Source: Onchocerca volvulus (lineage: Eukaryota; Nematoda; Chromadorea; Rhabditida; Onchocercidae). Taken from it: DNA of 64,000 bases. Made by a program: the position numbers and the translations under genes. The DNA is taken from NCBI GenBank assembly GCA_000499405.2, contig HG738137.1:12646121-12710120 (forward strand). Reading direction: 5' to 3'. Below the pieces are notes generated by a model. The model searched no databases and was not told where the DNA came from. It saw nothing but the letters and a program-made list of their open reading frames with translations. Positions 37,268 through 49,602 of this stretch are shown here, piece by piece (positions within the stretch are counted from its first letter, which is position 1; each line of letters begins with the position of its first letter).

Positions 37268-40239
37268 ACAGCAATTTGTTTTTTGTTTTTAATTGTTGAA
37301 AAAGGTGTCAAGAAAATTGAACGATACCATAAATACAGTTGAAATTTTTCATTTCAAAATTAATTTTTCATCTATTGTTATAGTTGAAAATTTTTTCAGC
37401 TATAAATTATTTTTCGATTATTTTTGTCTTTTTTTTTTGCATATTTTAATCTATTTATGAACGTATGATATGATAAAAAATAATTTGATTAATCAAATAT
37501 TATAATAAAAAACATTTGGTTAATTAAATAACATAATTGTATCCTTTCATATCAAATGAATATTCAATTATATACGGTTGGCATAAAAAAGATGCAAAAT
37601 AAAAATGATTACAAATGAGGAATAAAAATCAAAAATTATACAATTTTTAATTTCCTTTTTTTTTTGTATTATATATTTGATTTGTTCAACTTATATTTAA
37701 CGCTATGAATTATAATATTTTAAATGCTTCTTCCTATATAAATTTTGATATTTTTAATTATAGCAAATGATCGATATAAATTAATACTTGTGAGGATACC
37801 GTAATAGATGGTCGACTGTATGAATACCGTACCGTCAATAATTATTGGTACTGTATGAATATATGAGCAGCAATAATAATGAAAATACTCTCTCTTTCTC
37901 TCTCTCTCCATATATATATATATTTGTGTATGATATCCACCATAATCAGATCATTGATAAGATGTCACGTTATCAATATTGGTTACATTGTTACGCTATA
38001 GGATGAAAATTTTCATATGATGAAATAATTATTCTTTCGGATTTAATTTTATTAAAATTTTTGATAATTATCATATGACGAAATTATCATGTATGATATT
38101 TCTTTGTTCTTTTATGGATTATATTCTGGATGATATTATTGTTATTATCAGTAAATTCTATTGATAGTGGACAAAAAATATAAAAAAAATTTTCTGCATT
38201 CCTTTTAAAAGCATTTTACGATGTCTGATAATGTTTTCAGTGGTAAGACTAATAACTTTTAAACTTTCATATCACTATTATTATCAATAAGATATGCTAT
38301 GATTACTTCATTTTTTGATTTCCATAAACAAATTTTCGCTGTATTAATTACAACTAACAGATGTATTTCATTAAAAAAAATTACAGTACCATCAATTCTT
38401 AAACAAATAAGTATCGATTCTTACAATTAATTGTAATTACGCAAATAAACGTCAATTTTATATTTAACGTATTCACGTGGAAGAATTTTACAGTACTGCT
38501 TGTAACATTTTAATAACAAATATTTTATTAATCTTACATTTAGCATATATTAATGTAATAGCATAACAATAGTAGTATGATGAATGATAAATATTTTCAT
38601 GATATCGTATTTTCAAATTATAATGAAATTTGAAATAGTTGAAATAATCAGAATTGGAGAGAAAAAAGAAAATTTTAAAATTCAATAATTTAATACACCA
38701 TATTTATAATTAATGAAATAATATCATATTGGAAATGATTGAAACCATTGAAAGAAGGTTATATTTATCAAACCATTCTGTTTCTGGTCTATTTGGCTGA
38801 TAATGTTATCATTGATAACGAATCATCTATTTTCCTTTAGTTTCTCAAATTCTCAAATTATTCGCTTGATTGCTTCCTTTCTTGTTTATTCGAATTTCCT
38901 TCTCCATCTTTCTTGTTTCTAATCTTTTCGTTTCTATAATAATTTTACTTTATTTACATTAATGAATCAAAGGAAAATAATATGGCAAAAGTATTCTTGT
39001 AGTTCTTTACATTAGCATAAAATTATAACAATAATAATTTTGTATGTTATATCGAGTCAGGAAAAATGAAAAAATCGATTAGTAATACTTTTAATGATTG
39101 ATTAAATCTGATTTGAATAATTATTCAAATTTAAAATTTGAAAATATCAGTAATCGAACGAAAAAAAAGAAGAATCAATTCACTAATAATATTCTCCAGT
39201 GATTGATTGAATTTGAAATTGGGTAACTGTTTAAACTGGAAAAAGAAAATATTATGAATCGGCTATAAAGAAAAAAAAAAGGGAGGAAAATAAGGAACTA
39301 ATCCACAATTTATATTCACAATGACAGATTAGATTTAAAATTGAATATGAATTTTAATTTCAAATAACTATTCAATTTTAAATTGAATCCAAGCATTATA
39401 ATAATAAAAATATTTTGAAATAATAGAGAAAGCTAAAATACAAATCTGCTAAATACAAAGCCAATTAATTATAATTTCATTATTGCTTCCACTTTCATAA
39501 TTCAAATTAAGTTTTCAAAACATTCTGATAATTATTCTTAATAATCGATAAATTTGTTTGAAATCAACAATAAAATTCGATTGTGCTTTGATTTTTAAGA
39601 AAAAATTAGGAGTTGAAAAATTAGAAACTAAAGAATTCCATTTGATCATATTCCAGTTGTTCCATCATTTCATTGTGCTAAATGATCACATAATATTGTT
39701 AAACTTCAATGCAAACAAAAAATGAAATTTTTTCAGTGGAATCATTTTCTTTAACTGATTAAAAAAAAATTTCCATTTAATTTTATACAATATTTTGAAA
39801 TTCAGTTATTGAAATAATTTAAAAAGAAATTCAATACAATTACTATAAAATGAAATTTGACATAATTGATAAAATTTAGGAAGAAATTTAATAGAATTAA
39901 ATAAGAAATTTGATGTAATTAATGCATTAACCCATTAGCAAAATGCGATTTTCAGGAAAGCGTCATGATTAGCCTTTAAAATTTATGATAACAATTCCTG
40001 AATTTGTCAATTATTGTTAAAATATATGGTATAAATAAAATAGGTAAACAAAAGGAAAGAGAAAAAAAAAATTGACAAATTGCAAATATTAGAATAATTA
40101 AAAGAATTTGAATTCAATGCTCAATTTATTAAAAAATTTTTTTAAAGTGAAACTATTATAATTTTTGTAAATTTTTATTAATTGAATTAACTGCTTCAAT
40201 TTTTCGAAAAATTAAGCAATAATATATCATGCTTACTGA
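37268..40239. other. No gene seen; AT-rich intergenic DNA
   Basis: Contains a CT run near 37890-37907 and many GATAA/TTATC motifs. Some short diverged duplications occur around 39080-39400 (GATTGATTGAATTTGAAATTG-like units). Frames on both strands are short and composition-driven. Confidence 0.4.
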
Positions 40240-40640
40240 GGAAAAAATTACTTTTAGATATAAAGAAGAAATCAGTTGAAAACTTGATGAACTTCAAAGC
40301 AGCACCTGCGTTTCTTTTATACTTTGGGAAATTTGAAAGAAATCAAAATTAGAGGATGGATACTGCCAGAACAATCGAATACCGGAAAGTGATTTTTTTC
40401 TCATAATGCAAATGATGAATGACATTTCCGCAGATACATTCATTCATTCATTTTTTTTCTTTTTTTTTTTGTAATCCTAATCTATACGAAAATAAATTTA
40501 ATAAGCGCAGATGTCAACCTCCCTCTTTTATCATTTTAAAACTATTCATGCCAACTAGTGGCTTGTTCTACGTCTTAGTTATCTAAAATATCTTTACTAT
40601 CCTCTATTTATTATATTAATAATTTTACCATTAAATTTGC

Positions 40641-40745
40641 TCTATTAATGCGATATTTCGTAATTGTCATGTGAAATCTCGCATCATCATTTGTTTTATT
40701 GATGCAATGTTTTTAATTGTCGTGTATCTTGCGTTATCAAATTTT
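40641..40745. repeat. Tandem duplication, about 65 bp units
   Basis: CTATTAATGCGATATTTCG, TAATTGTCATGTGAAATCTC and GC recur as TTATTGATGCAATGTTTTTA, ATTGTCGTGTATCTTGC and G. Just upstream of the SL1-like sequence. Confidence 0.65.
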
Positions 40746-40758
40746 TCTAATGATAAAC

Positions 40759-40780
40759 GGTTTAATTGCCTAAGTTTGAG
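40759..40780 (+). other. SL1-like 22-mer
   Basis: Matches the canonical nematode spliced leader SL1 at 20 of 22 positions (differences: A to G at position 10, C to T at position 13). It lacks the GT that must follow the leader in a working SL RNA gene; the next bases are AGCC. It is therefore not an intact SL RNA gene. It may be a relic of one, or of a retroposed trans-spliced transcript, or chance. Confidence 0.4.
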
Positions 40781-40875
40781 AGCCACGAGACAAATTTCCC
40801 GACAGATACTGATAATGATATATGTAATCTGCATCTCGATAAGAATCGCAAGATTCAGTACATCATTAAACATAA

Positions 40876-40933
40876 AGCAATTTGACTGGGAAAAGTTTTC
40901 CTTTTTTTTTTTTTTTCTAGTCAAATTGCTCAA
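40876..40933. repeat. Hairpin around a poly-T run
   Basis: AGCAATTTGACTGG and CTAGTCAAATTGCT are near-perfect inverted arms about 30 bp apart, with a T-run in the loop. Confidence 0.7.
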
Positions 40934-41245
40934 TAAATTATGATCAAAATATAAAATCAAATGTTATGCTAAATAAATAATATGATCAATGGCAAATGAT
41001 TTACCATCGAAAAACAATTTCTGTGATGAATGTAAGCCGATAAATTTGAAGAATAAAAAGAGAAAGTTTATCGTGAAAATAATTAGGTGGAAGGTTATTT
41101 GTTGAGAATTAGAATTTGATACAGATGATTTTGCTGTGCAACGAAGTCCTTGATATGATCGGTTTTATTTGCCACAACTATGATGCACAATGAATTAAGG
41201 AATATCGATAGTAAAACCGATAATTTGAACTTTCTTCTTTCATAG

Positions 41246-41412
41246 GAGGGAAGTTATTTGCGAATTATAAGTATTGGGATTTAGTAAAATTTGATGAGGT
41301 TGGAAAGCGTCTCTCATCGAATATCAATAAGAACAAAGGATTGAATGCCCTGACCGATCAGAACAAAAGATTGAATGCCCTAATCGACAAGAACAAAGAA
41401 CTGAATCAATGA
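41246..41412 (+). CDS. Orphan terminal exon with 11-residue coiled-coil-like repeat
   Basis: A textbook acceptor (CTTTCTTCTTTCATAG) opens a phase-1 frame of 54 codons ending in TGA at 41410-41412. It reads GGKLFANYKYWDLVKFDEVG, KRLSSNINKNK, then GLNALTDQNKR, LNALIDKNKEL, NQ. The last part is three 33-bp (11-codon) units with hydrophobic positions that fit a short amphipathic helix or coiled coil. Between units, changes are mixed synonymous and conservative. Codon use and G+C stand out from the flanks. I do not recognise the family. An upstream diverged copy of the acceptor and first part of the exon is at about 41020-41120. The rest of the gene was not found. Confidence 0.45.
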
Positions 41413-42926
41413 ATGAATCCCCTCAGATAAAAACCCTTTTTATAATGAAGCTATTACTCTATGTTACAGTAACAACACATAATTTACAATGTGTTAATGA
41501 TAGCTTAAAGGTCAAAAGTTTGCTTATCCTAAGATATTTCTATAATATAAAGAAATATTGCGATTTTTTCAACAAAGTTACGAAAAAAAAAAAAACAAAT
41601 ACAAAATGGGATAAATATAAGTTGATGTTATGAATATGCTAAAAATATGTCAAAAATAATTAAACAAATAAGTCAAATAAATAAATAAATAAATAGATAT
41701 ACAAATAAACCTTCTTAAATTGCAACAAGAGTAATTGATTGTTCTGTTAAATTTGTAACAGTTCAAATAAAGAATTTCTAACAATCGAAGTGAAACAAAA
41801 GCATAGAATGAAATTTTGAAAAATTGCGTTGAAAAAAAAACAATAGTGTTTGAAATATATACTAAATTTAAGTAAATAATTTATTGATACTTAAAATTCG
41901 GTTTTATAAAAATTTCTGAAAAAATCTCTTTTTTTTCGTTTTACTTCTTATTATTTTTTTTTTTTTTTGATCCAAAAAATCCTAGGATATATAACTGCTA
42001 GGAAAATTAAGGAAATATTTTTTGTTACCTAATCTTGCAATATATCTTAAACTAGGAAAAGCTTGTAATAGCTTTAGTTTTTGGTATTAAATAAAAATAT
42101 GTAATATTGATTTGAATTAAGAAATCAGAATAGATGTACGATTATTTTCAGACAAAAAGCATTGAAAAGATCTGATCCATAATATTAATGACGATTTGAT
42201 GGTATTGTATATAATAAATTAGTATCGTAATTTGCATAATTTTGGTGATAGTCAAGTTCAGATATTGCAAAATGATAATTATAATGATAATTAAACTCCG
42301 ATATGACAAACTTTTAGTCGGATTTTTAGCTAAATTTCTTCTCGCAATAATCTATATCATCTTTTTTATAATAAAAAAAAAGAAAGTTCGTAGCATCAAT
42401 CATAATTTACTAATACTATATACAATAAATTGATACTATAATTTATTGTAATTTCGTAATTAATTACATTTAGATATTGCAAGCAATGAATATGCTAAAA
42501 ACTTCAAAATAGTAAAATTTCGGTCGGATTTCTCGCCGAATTTAAAAAATGCAAAATTGATACATTTAACGAAAATGTATCGACCAATATCAATATCAAG
42601 AATCTGAAATTCTTATATCAATCATCATCTTTTTTTGAAGATTGAATAAATATTCCAAAATTTCGAGAATAAAAAAGAATTTGTTTAATATCTGCAAATA
42701 GTTAAGAAATGCAAAAATGTATGCGCTGAGGGAAAAATTTCATATCAGAATTTATTGTTACTCTTAAAATTTAAAAATTTGATTTATAAAATCAATAATG
42801 AAACTCCTACTCCACTTTGCTGTCTCCCACTCTCTTTATGCTCAATAATTAATTAATATTAATTAGTGATAAAGGAATGTCCTATTCATAAATAAATATG
42901 TCAGGAAAGGAAAGAAGTGGACCAGT
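41413..42926. other. No gene seen; contains a tandem duplication
   Basis: A 230-bp block at about 42165-42395 recurs, diverged, at about 42397-42560. Shared are AATAAATT(A/G)(G)TA(T)C(G)(T)AATTT, (C/T)AGATATTGCAA and TCGGATTT(T/C)T(A/C)GC(T/C)(A/G)AATTT. The rest is AT-rich with A- and T-runs. Confidence 0.45.
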
Positions 42927-43008
42927 TGACGAGAGTGGGATTCGAACCCACGCCTCCGAAGAGACTGGTGCCTTAAACCAGCGCCTTAGACCGCTCGGCC
43001 ATCTCGCC
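42927..43008 (-). tRNA. tRNA-Leu (anticodon AAG)
   Basis: Read on the minus strand it is a class II tRNA of 82 nt, including the discriminator A. The acceptor stem GGCGAGA pairs with TCTCGTC (one G-U). The A box TGGCCGAGCGG and B box GGTTCGAATCC are intact. The anticodon arm is CTGGT-TTAAGGC-ACCAG, giving anticodon AAG for CUU/CUC leucine codons. The long variable arm (TCTCTTCGGAGG region) is typical of tRNA-Leu. No intron. No run of four T residues is seen within about 40 bases downstream, so the Pol III terminator is weak or further away. Confidence 0.96.
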
Positions 43009-44554
43009 ACTACTTCGCAACAAATTTCGCAAATTTCGTCCAATGGTAAATTATCGTGCATGCTTTTGAATTTGAATATAAATTCTAAAATTTAAAAAAT
43101 TTTTCTTGAAAAAAAAAATTTTGGAATATAAGACAGAAGCTAATCATTCAATTAAATTTAATCAATAATTTAATGAAATTTCATAATTTTATCAATTCTT
43201 TTCTTGATAAAATAATGCTTTATGCTTTGATAAAGCAATTAATGTTTTAAAACATGTGAGGTTATTATTGAATTAAAATTTCTATGATTTCTAAATGGTT
43301 TAATTTACAAATTGGTAGAATTATTTTCATATCAAAAATTAAGATTTCAAAAAATTCAAATTTTTTGTAAATATTATTGTAAATTTTTTAATCCTAATTT
43401 ATAAATTTTTTAATTTCTTGTAAATTTGATAATTATTCTTTAAGAATAATAAACTAGATAGTTTTGCTCAATTTAAATAAAATTTGTTTCAAAATGTCGA
43501 AATTGATTATTTTTCCCCAACTACTTTTTTTTGATTATTTTTTTCCCTCAAAATTTTAGAGAGGCAAGATTTGAATTTCAAAATGCCACTTTTGCTCTTT
43601 TTTTTTTTTTTTTTTAAACAATGATTACTTTGGCTTAATAAATTAATGCATCAGTGTTAATATATATTATCCGAAATTTTAAACGAAATGATGACAAGTT
43701 TTGTTCATAAGTTGACATTATTATCGTAATTGTGATTAGGCCAATTATTTTCTTGACTAATCAATCAAATAGCATTTAAACTAATTTTTTCCTTTGTTTT
43801 TTATTTTAATTCGAAAAAATGAGCAACTCATTAAAGTTTTTTTTTTGTGGTAAATTTTTTTTTCTCTACTTTCTGCCATTTGTGGATATTCTTTATAATA
43901 ATAATTATTATTATTACTGGCCATTTTTAATCTTTGACTTAAAGAATGAGGCCATCTATTCTAATTTATTAATTACAATATTGATTATATTAAGCACAAT
44001 AATTGTCATCAAATAATTAAAAAGAGAAAAAGGGCGGTAAACTGATGACTAAAAAAAAAAATTGCAGTATTGTTGAAGTTATGCATTTGAAATTTCCAGT
44101 GATTAATTACTGTAACTATCGTACACCATTATCAGCGCATTTGATTGCTATCTTGGAATACATGAATAATTGTTGAAAAAATTGAAAAAAAAAGAAAACA
44201 TACTTCAAACAGACTGAAACTTTACCTTTTTCTTATCTTTTTTATTCGGTCATCAATTTTAACTGTTTTATTCATTCATTATTAGAACATATGGTTGTCC
44301 TCAATTTAACTTTTTTTGATCAAAAATCAACATTTGTTAATTTTTCAAATCATACTATGCTTTTTTTATTCTTTCTTCATCAATTACTAAATTTAATTTA
44401 ATTGAAAAATTGTATTTGTTTTACAATTTATAGCCAAAAAAAAAATTTTTTTTTGTTTTAGTTTTTGTCACCATAATAAAATTGAAAGTGTTTGAGAGCT
44501 ATTTAAATTAATAACTTATAAAAAACTTGAAAAAAAACGAAAAATTTTGTTTAT

Positions 44555-44945
44555 GCATTTGTTTGTGTTAATATGTTCATTTATACATATATTTATGTTT
44601 ATCGTCTTATTTATTCATGCATTTATTTCTTGTGTATATGTTTATTTGTTTATGTTTGTATTTATTTATTTATGTTTATAGTCTGTTTGCTTACGCAATT
44701 TTTGTTTACTACACATACGTTATTTGTTTACATGTATTTTTGTATTTGTTTACATGTATTCATGTATATTTTATGAATGTTTACATTGGATATATTTTCA
44801 TATATTAAGATTTTGTCTAGCGTTTTTTGTACATATGTTCTTATTTATGTATTTGTTTCTATATTTGTTTATTTATGTACTTGTTTGTTTATCATATGTT
44901 TGTTTACGCATATATCTATGCTTATTTATTTACATATGCATAAAA
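44555..44945. repeat. TTTATG/TTTGTTTA simple-sequence tract
   Basis: About 390 bp of imperfect TTTATTTATGTTTGTTTACA-type units. All three plus-strand frames stay open for 60-75 codons and give Phe/Tyr/Ile/Cys-rich pseudo-proteins. That is an effect of composition, not of coding. Confidence 0.75.
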
Positions 44946-46141
44946 TAGCTAAATTAATTGCAAGAATTGATAAAGATCTTGAATTAATGTATGAAATATA
45001 TCCAATGTAATTTTTTTCCATCCAACTATCTTTTAATCATAAAAAACTTGAAAATGAAAACGGAAATGGAAAATTAATTTGAGCAAAAATTTACATTCAA
45101 TTGTTAAAATGCTTGCAAGAATTGAAAAAGATCTCGAATTAAGCAATTAATTAAATTAAGTCTTTTCCATCTGAAATAATTCATTTTTTTTTCAAATATT
45201 TTTTGTTTAATTTTGCAATATTTTAAACAGAACAAAAAATACAATCATTTATAATTTTAAAATTGAAAATGGAAAACCAAAATAGTTTGTAATGAAATAT
45301 TCAATTTTTAGAATATGATCGGTCAATTGTGATCATCGATATCGTTCATTGTTATACAAATTTTTAATAATTATTACCATTATTATGTTATTCTTTATTA
45401 TTATTATCCAAATCTACGTATAACTTAAATTTTCTTCGATCATTTCATGACAAAAAAAACATCATTGAGAATGAAACTAAATATTTGTAAATATTTTTTC
45501 TTGAAATTTTCAAATTTTAGCTCGATTCCGTCAAGAAATTCAGCACTTTCATTATTATCATCATCGATAATTATTTACTCGTCATTTCTCAGTGATAATC
45601 AATTATCACTTGGATTAAATTTTGTTCTGTCTATAAGATTACTCTTGTATGATTCTTTTATTTTGAACAAATTGAAATAAAAAATAAAAAAATTTCTTAA
45701 CTAAATATTACCGATTAAGTTAAATTTATCAACTTCATTTCGAAAGGTTTAACTGAAAATCGATAAATTCAGTGGAATTCGAATGGATTTAACTAAACGA
45801 AATTCGACAAATTCAGCAAAAATTCGATGGATTCTATAAATTTAACGGAATTGAATTTAACTGCCAAAATTTGATGAATTCAATTAATTGGACATAAAAT
45901 CCGACAAATTTGATCGATTTATCGATGGATTAAGCGAGAGAATTCAATGAATTTATTAAACATTTATTGAAATAATTTTTGCAATTTTCATTTCCGGAAA
46001 AAAAAAATTTGTTTTTTTTTATTATGGACTTGTTTCGTTTTTTTTTTCCAATAAAAAAAGAAAAAATGACTAAAGCAAACAAAATTCTTTAGTTGTGTTC
46101 TTGCCTTATTTTCATTTCTGTATTTAAAAAATGAAAATTCT

Positions 46142-46172
<31 letters not shown>

Positions 46173-48199
46173 TGATTGATTAATTAGATTTGAAAAATAT
46201 CGATGGAATAATGGAAGAAAAAAAAGAAATTTGTACTAAATTTATTTATAGGAAAGGAAAGAAAGGAAAAAAAGAGAGAGAACTGAAGAAAAAAAAAAAG
46301 AAATAGATTTAAATTGAAATTGAAATGATTGAACTAACATGAAAGGAAGGATGAAATGGTTTGAAAATAAAGGACAAACAAGTGATTTGAATAGATCACT
46401 AATAAAAAAAATTTTTTTTTTTTTTGGTAAATTATGTCTTTATTTGCTAAGACGGACAAATATTCACAATAATTGTTAAAATTTTATTTCATTTTTTAAT
46501 TTGTTTAATTTTTCATCCGAATAATTTTTGGAATTATAAAAAAAAAAAAAAGGAAAGAAAATAGATTGAATTCTATGAATTTTCACATCAATAGTTTTAC
46601 ATAATAAATCATTTTCATTTTAATTTTTGAATTAATAAATCCTCACTATTGTTAAAAATTATTTCATTTTTTAATTTCTTTAATTTTTCATCCGAATAAT
46701 TCTTGAAATTATGAAAAAGAAAGAAAAAAAGCTGGATTCTATAGATGAAAAATTAATTAATTATGTAAAAATATTATGTGAAAAAAATTTGGTGAATAAT
46801 AATTTTTACATAATTAATTATCTTCACTTATTTTTAAATAAAAAAATCCTCATAAAATTTAATGTGTTTTCATTCTTTCTTTTTTTTTCTTTTTCTTTGA
46901 AATTTTCAACATCAAAATTTTAATATGAAATTTTTTTTTTTTGCATTCTACTTGCATCCTACCTTCCCATCATATTTGTTTGAAATTTTTATATTTCTTT
47001 TTCTTTTTTTTTTTTGTTTATTACTTGTTTGAAACATTTTTTAACAAAGTTTTTGTATGAAAATTTTATTGTGTTTTTTGCTCTTTATTCAACTGAAATT
47101 TGAAATTGATAAGCAAAAAACAAAAAATTATTTGAATTGTAAAAAATAGAGAAAGAGGAAAAAATTCATATGAAAATATGGGAAAAATACTGTTTCTTAA
47201 CTCAAATAATTTATTACTCAATTTTCTTCATATTATGCAAATAAAATAAGAATGGAAGAATATAGAAAATTTAATTAATTTAATCACATCTTAATGAATA
47301 AATGAACAATATCAGTTTTTTTTTCATGAAAATATATTCATGTTTAACAAGTAATTATAAGTTTACGTTGTAACGCAACGTGTTTTTTTCCGTGAAATAT
47401 TATTCACGTTAATAAGATAGATAGATTATATTTACGTTCAATAAGTCATTAGCAATTCACGTATGCCACTCATATTCAGTAACGTGTGCAACACGTATTA
47501 TTAAAACGGATTTTATGGAAAACTTTTCTTATTTTTGGGTCTTTTTGTTGTTTTAAATTTGGCCAAAATAATTTGTTTGTCTATTTTATGTTTAAGAAAG
47601 GAGAAAAAAGCTTATCCTCAAAAATTTAATATTTATTTTCTCTCGGTAGGAGGTAAAAGCGGGGCGGGGGAAAGGATTACAGATGGTTTCACTTTATATT
47701 GGTAAACGGAAAAATAAACAAACAAACAGATAACTAAGAAAGTTATTGTCCACCAAAAGAAAAAGAAGAAAAGAAAACATTAGCATCGAGGAAGTAAATT
47801 GAAATGTCCTAACTTTAATTTAATTTGAAATAATTCAATTACCAACTATACAAATTGATTTGAGAATAAATATTTCGATTTGAGTATAAAATTTCAAATA
47901 GAATCCCTAAATATAATTTAGTATGCAAATATCAAATATTTCATAACCATCGAAAACACTAAATATGAATTGATGAACAGATAATTGAGCTGATTTGATA
48001 ATAAATTACAATGAATTGAATTAAATATGATAATGAATTATAATATGACATGATTTTATCGTTAAAATTCTCTAAATTTGTTTATGTAATTTTGCAATTA
48101 TTTTAAGCAAATAACTTTTTTGATCGATTTTTTGGAAATCTTTTTTTAATTAAAGAAAAAGAAAAGAACCAATATTTATAAATTACATTTGTTGTGTAT

Positions 48200-48236
<37 letters not shown>

Positions 48237-48464
48237 TGCAATATTCGAGAATTCAAAAAAAAAAAAAAAAATGGAAAAATCCATTCAAGACTTCTCACGA
48301 ATTTCAGAAATTAATCAGTTTTATAATTTATCCAACAATTTTAAATTTTAAAAAAACTCGAAAAATTTTTTTCCACCATTGAATTTGATCATTTTGAACA
48401 TTTCTGTTGAGATGAATAGAAATTTCAATTAGTAACTCTGAAAATTTTTTCTTCAATAATGCTA

Positions 48465-48790
48465 ATTTCTAATTAGATTCTTTCAAATATATTAAATTTA
48501 ATCAAAACCGCGATAATAAGTTTGCATCCTATAATTGCACTCTTCACCTAATATATTATTATTCTTACATGACTTTTTCATTAGTTCCTTCCAAATAGAT
48601 TGAATTTAATCGAATTTACATCGTAATATTGCACGTATCACGTATATATTCTTTTATTATCCTTAAATGATTTTCCACTTTCTCTTCCAAATACAATAAA
48701 TTTTTATTGAAATCCTATAATCAACTTGCATTCTAATGTTGTACGTATTACGCATATATTTCCATATTATTTTTAAATGATAATATAATT
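48465..48790. repeat. Three-copy tandem repeat, about 115 bp
   Basis: Units share TTCAAATA(G)ATT(G)AATTTAATC(G)AA, then TTGCA(T)CCTA-TAAT(A/G)TTG(C/T)AC(G)TATCACG(T/C)ATATAT and TTATT(C)TTA(A)ATGA. Confidence 0.65.
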
Positions 48791-49101
48791 ATTGAATCAA
48801 TTTCGTAATATAAACTTCATCAAGTTTATTGATCATATCAATTTATCATTAATTGACTAAATTATTTGTGATAAATTTGAGAATCACTTTTTTTTCTGTT
48901 TTTAAATCTAATCATCTCATTTTTCCTTCTTCTTAAAAAAAAAAAAAAAAAGACAAAAATAAATAATTGCTGGTAGTTTTCAAGTTATCTTATTCCAAAC
49001 TCCTATTTTCAAAAGAAGAATAGAAATATAATTTGCATATTTAATTATGACACCCAAAAAAGATCGCTCTAATTATAACCGATTATTGGAATTAATATGC
49101 A

Positions 49102-49602
49102 CATAAATAAAAATTTGAATGTTTGTTGTGGCTTTTGACACAACGTTTCAAGTTCTTCATCGATTGCTTTGAAATTTTGATACAACATTGTATTCGAATT
49201 GGCGCGTATTTCTATATAGATATGCTTACTTTTTTTTTATCTCTCCGTAAGGATAAACATATTTACCGCCAAAACGCCGTAAGGATAAATATGTTTCCCG
49301 CCAAAGACGCTCCGATTAACAGAAAAACAATGCGAGATCCACCAGTCATTGATTCGCTGCTAGATAATAGTCGACAAATAAATAAAAATGTAAATGTTCG
49401 TGTGGCTTTTGACACAACGTTTCAAGTTCTTCATCGATTGCTTTGAAATTTTGATAAAACATTGCATTCGAATTGACGCGTAACTATGTAAACATTTTTT
49501 TTTACCTGTCACATTTTTGATAGGCAAAAAAAGTGGGCGAACATTTTTAATTTATATAGACTAGCTGGACCAGCCAAGCGAAGTTTGACCAGCTATAACT
49601 AG
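49102..49602 (+). mobile_element. Non-autonomous Helitron-like element
   Basis: Begins ATAAATAAAAATTTGAATG. It holds two copies (about 49106 and 49384) of a 110-bp block with GTGGCTTTTGACACAACG and TTCATCGATTGCTTTGAAAT, and the CCGCCAAAACGCCGTAAGGA minisatellite between them. It ends TTATATAGACTAGCTGGACC and a hairpin (AGCTGG...CCAGCT) followed by CTAG|T at 49599-49603, the CTRR end and T target typical of Helitrons. Same family as 21.1 kb and the 5.8-8.6 kb composite. No coding capacity. Confidence 0.75.

Larger units (their letters stand above)
43009..49101. other. Gene-poor region of simple and duplicated repeats
   Basis: Includes TTTA/TTTG-type simple DNA at 44555-44945, a duplicated coding-like peptide at about 44955 and 45105 (findings), a degenerate AAATTCGACAAATTCAG repeat at about 45715-45965, a G-rich island near 47648-47670 with ACGTG motifs just before it, a poly-A run of about 32 at 48203-48234, and a 115-bp triplicate at 48465-48790. 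No gene with a supported structure. Confidence 0.4.

Noticed and set aside
40667..40960. Overlapping 90-97-codon frames on both strands
   Set aside because: They cross the 65-bp duplication, the SL1-like sequence and a poly-T hairpin; no family features on either strand.
42898..43095. Plus-strand 65-codon frame
   Set aside because: Antisense of the tRNA-Leu gene.
43819..44016. Plus-strand 65-codon ATG frame with one hydrophobic C-terminal stretch
   Set aside because: Phe/Tyr/Asn-rich, passes through a poly-T run and a TAA/TTA repeat; probably compositional.
44573..45010. Four overlapping plus-strand hydrophobic frames
   Set aside because: Produced by the TTTA/TTTG simple repeat; several frames are open together.
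45520..45640. Minus-strand acidic frame DDDNNESAEFLDGIELKF
   Set aside because: No acceptor fits before it (in-frame TAA just upstream) and it runs into AT-rich sequence; insufficient for a call.
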